Positions 7,271-7,989 of a DNA stretch of 7,989 bases are shown piece by piece. The notes under the pieces are model-generated. The model was given only the letters and a program-made list of their open reading frames with translations, was not told the DNA's origin and did not search any database. Within the stretch, counting starts at the first letter, position 1. Each line of letters begins with the position of its first letter. The stretch spans positions 1 through 7,989 of the forward strand of contig NZ_CAMYFI010000082.1 of the NCBI RefSeq assembly GCF_947255005.1. The letters are read 5' to 3'. This DNA is from an uncultured Tessaracoccus sp. GTDB lineage: Bacteria; Actinomycetota; Actinomycetes; Propionibacteriales; Propionibacteriaceae. The position numbers were made by a program, and so were the translations under genes.

Positions 7271-7276
7271 AGAATA
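7271..7276 (-). promoter_or_regulatory. Putative -10 of the methyltransferase gene
   Basis: TATTCT reads on the minus strand from 7276 to 7271, predicting a start near 7264 and a ~19-nt leader containing the GGAGG ribosome site. No clear -35. The rest of 7277-7370 shows only short dyads, such as CTTGGT/ACCAAG (7320-7325 with 7335-7340). Confidence 0.35.
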
Positions 7277-7370
7277 GCGACGTGGGCCCGGCAACATCTC
7301 GCTGCCTTAGTAGCAGAAGCTTGGTCGTAGCCGAACCAAGGTTTGACAGCGCATCGGTGAGCGGGGGCGC

Positions 7371-7455
7371 CGAAACTTCAGAATCCGTACGCAGATTCAC
7401 CAACCATGCCGAAAATGGGGGGGAGTTGGATCTGCATACGGATTGTGAAGTTTTG
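7371..7455. terminator. Long imperfect hairpin, probable bidirectional terminator
   Basis: Bases 7371-7396 pair with 7430-7455 at 23 of 26 positions. After a 3-base bulge (TCA, 7397-7399), 7400-7404 (CCAAC) pair with 7425-7429, leaving a 20-base loop. A-rich bases lead in (GAAAC) and TTTT follows at 7451-7454, with TTT at the mirror position on the other strand, the form of a bidirectional intrinsic terminator. It lies about 60 bases past the stop of the minus-strand gene ending at 7512. It is less G+C-rich than its surroundings, so a small mobile palindrome is an alternative. Confidence 0.5.
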
Positions 7456-7515
7456 CGTGACTACCCCAGGTGTCCTTTGCAGGTTGGCTCCTTGTTCATC
7501 ATGTTTTCGCATCAT
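7378..7515 (-). CDS. Possible 45-residue ORF coupled to the upstream gene
   Basis: The ATG at 7515 overlaps the stop of the preceding gene in an ATGA; AGGA is 4 nt upstream, or 7 nt from a second ATG at 7512. The product starts MMRKHDEQGANLQRTPG and ends in GESAYGF, with no recognisable domain. The overlap and ribosome site favour translation. Against it, nearly half of the ORF consists of the 7371-7455 hairpin arms, so it may be a chance ORF in a terminator or the cut-off start of a gene disrupted at this point. Confidence 0.25.
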   Translation of the reverse strand: MMRKHDEQGANLQRTPGVVTQNFTIRMQIQLPPIFGMVGESAYGF

Positions 7516-7989
7516 GGGTTCCTGGGGTTGGTGTTGAGTGCGTGGAGTTCTCCGATTTTGAGGGTTTCGCTGGTGGTTGTGGTGTGGTGGAGGGTTCCTT
7601 GTTGGCCGATGCCTTGCCAGTGGATGGTCCAGTTGGTGGTGGCGGTGATGGTGTAGGTGCCTTGTTTGTGGTAGCCGGTTTGTGCTCCGCAGGTGACGGG
7701 GGTTGTGGGGTGTGTGTTGTTGTGGGGTTGTTTCCATTTGGTGCAGGTGATGGGTGGGGTGTTGTTGCCGAGGTTCCAGGTGATGGATTGGGCTTTGGCG
7801 GTGATGGTGACGGTGTGGCCTTGTTGGGTGGCCGAGGCGGTGGTGGGGCCTGTTTGGTTGGGGGTGGGGTTGCGTGGCCAGAGCCAAAGCGGCATGCCGA
7901 CGGCGCCGAGGGCGTTGGGGTTTTGTTCGAGGGTGGTGGGGGTGGTTCCTGGGGTGATGGGTTGGAGGTGGATGGTGGCGAGTGCTTTC
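7512..7989 (-). CDS. Secreted Thr-rich actinobacterial protein, C-terminal part
   Basis: 158 residues are visible; the start lies beyond 7989, since the frame is open to the window edge and the ATG at 7895 is internal. It opens ALATIHLQPITPG and continues AVGMPLWLWPRNPTPN (29-44), HTVTITAKAQSITWNLG (58-74), Cys82, Cys100 (VTCGAQTGY), QGTYTITATTNWTIHWQGI (109-127) and TLKIGELHALNT (142-153). This pattern matches a widespread actinobacterial family of secreted, PKD-like beta-sandwich proteins, often labelled ATP/GTP-binding protein without good reason and often found near conjugation or secretion clusters. The two Cys probably form a disulfide outside the cell. Thr is 36 of 158 residues, with many Asn, His, Gln and Pro, because the coding strand is rich in A and C. 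Role unknown. Confidence 0.75.
   Translation of the reverse strand, partial: KALATIHLQPITPGTTPTTLEQNPNALGAVGMPLWLWPRNPTPNQTGPTTASATQQGHTVTITAKAQSITWNLGNNTPPITCTKWKQPHNNTHPTTPVTCGAQTGYHKQGTYTITATTNWTIHWQGIGQQGTLHHTTTTSETLKIGELHALNTNPRNP

Noticed and set aside
7343..7348. consensus TTGACA on the plus strand
   Set aside because: No -10 lies at 16-19 bp and no plus-strand gene follows.
7397..7431. integron attC-like boxes (CACCAAC and GTTGGAT)
   Set aside because: They flank only a 20-base loop at the inside of the hairpin; attC needs them at the outer ends of a longer palindrome.

Overview
The window is high-G+C, actinobacterial DNA. The three-gene type VII (ESX) secretion-substrate module, the MsiK/SugC-type sugar ABC ATPase, and two genes whose GTG start lies exactly 7 nt past a TANNNT -10 box (leaderless geometry) point to the Mycobacteriales (Corynebacterium, Rhodococcus and Nocardia relatives). 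No rRNA or other phylogenetic marker is present, so the genus is left open.

Layout from left to right. Positions 1-673 (minus) hold the N-terminal 224 residues of cystathionine gamma-synthase (metB); its C-terminus lies outside the window. Divergent from it, 828-3381 (plus) is a tight three-gene operon: an EspC-like protein with a long Gly/Ala-rich segment, a helical WXG-type protein, and an acidic protein with two YbaB-like half-motifs. The genes overlap by ATGA and by TGATG. No ESX core gene (eccB, C, D, E or mycP) is in the window. A long hairpin (3514-3590) separates this operon from a convergent conserved hypothetical gene (3609-4199, minus). A strong GC hairpin (4286-4317) separates that gene from msiK (4330-5427, minus), which has its own sigma70-like promoter at 5560-5588.

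The 442 bases between msiK and the next plus-strand gene contain no gene. They hold a compound inverted repeat (5597-5740), the most unusual non-coding structure here. Next come a VTT/DedA-type membrane protein (5870-6631, plus) and a class I SAM-dependent methyltransferase (6634-7245, minus), converging with 2 bp between their stop codons. The right end (7512-7989, minus) is the C-terminal part of a secreted, Thr-rich actinobacterial protein with a very A/C-biased coding strand. It is followed by a long imperfect hairpin (7371-7455) that may be a terminator or the edge of an accessory segment.

The genes do not form one pathway. metB serves methionine synthesis, msiK energises sugar importers encoded elsewhere, the three-gene operon probably supplies or assists a type VII secretion system, and the rest are single transcription units. 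The candidates for something less described are the orphan ESX-type operon and the 5597-5740 repeat.
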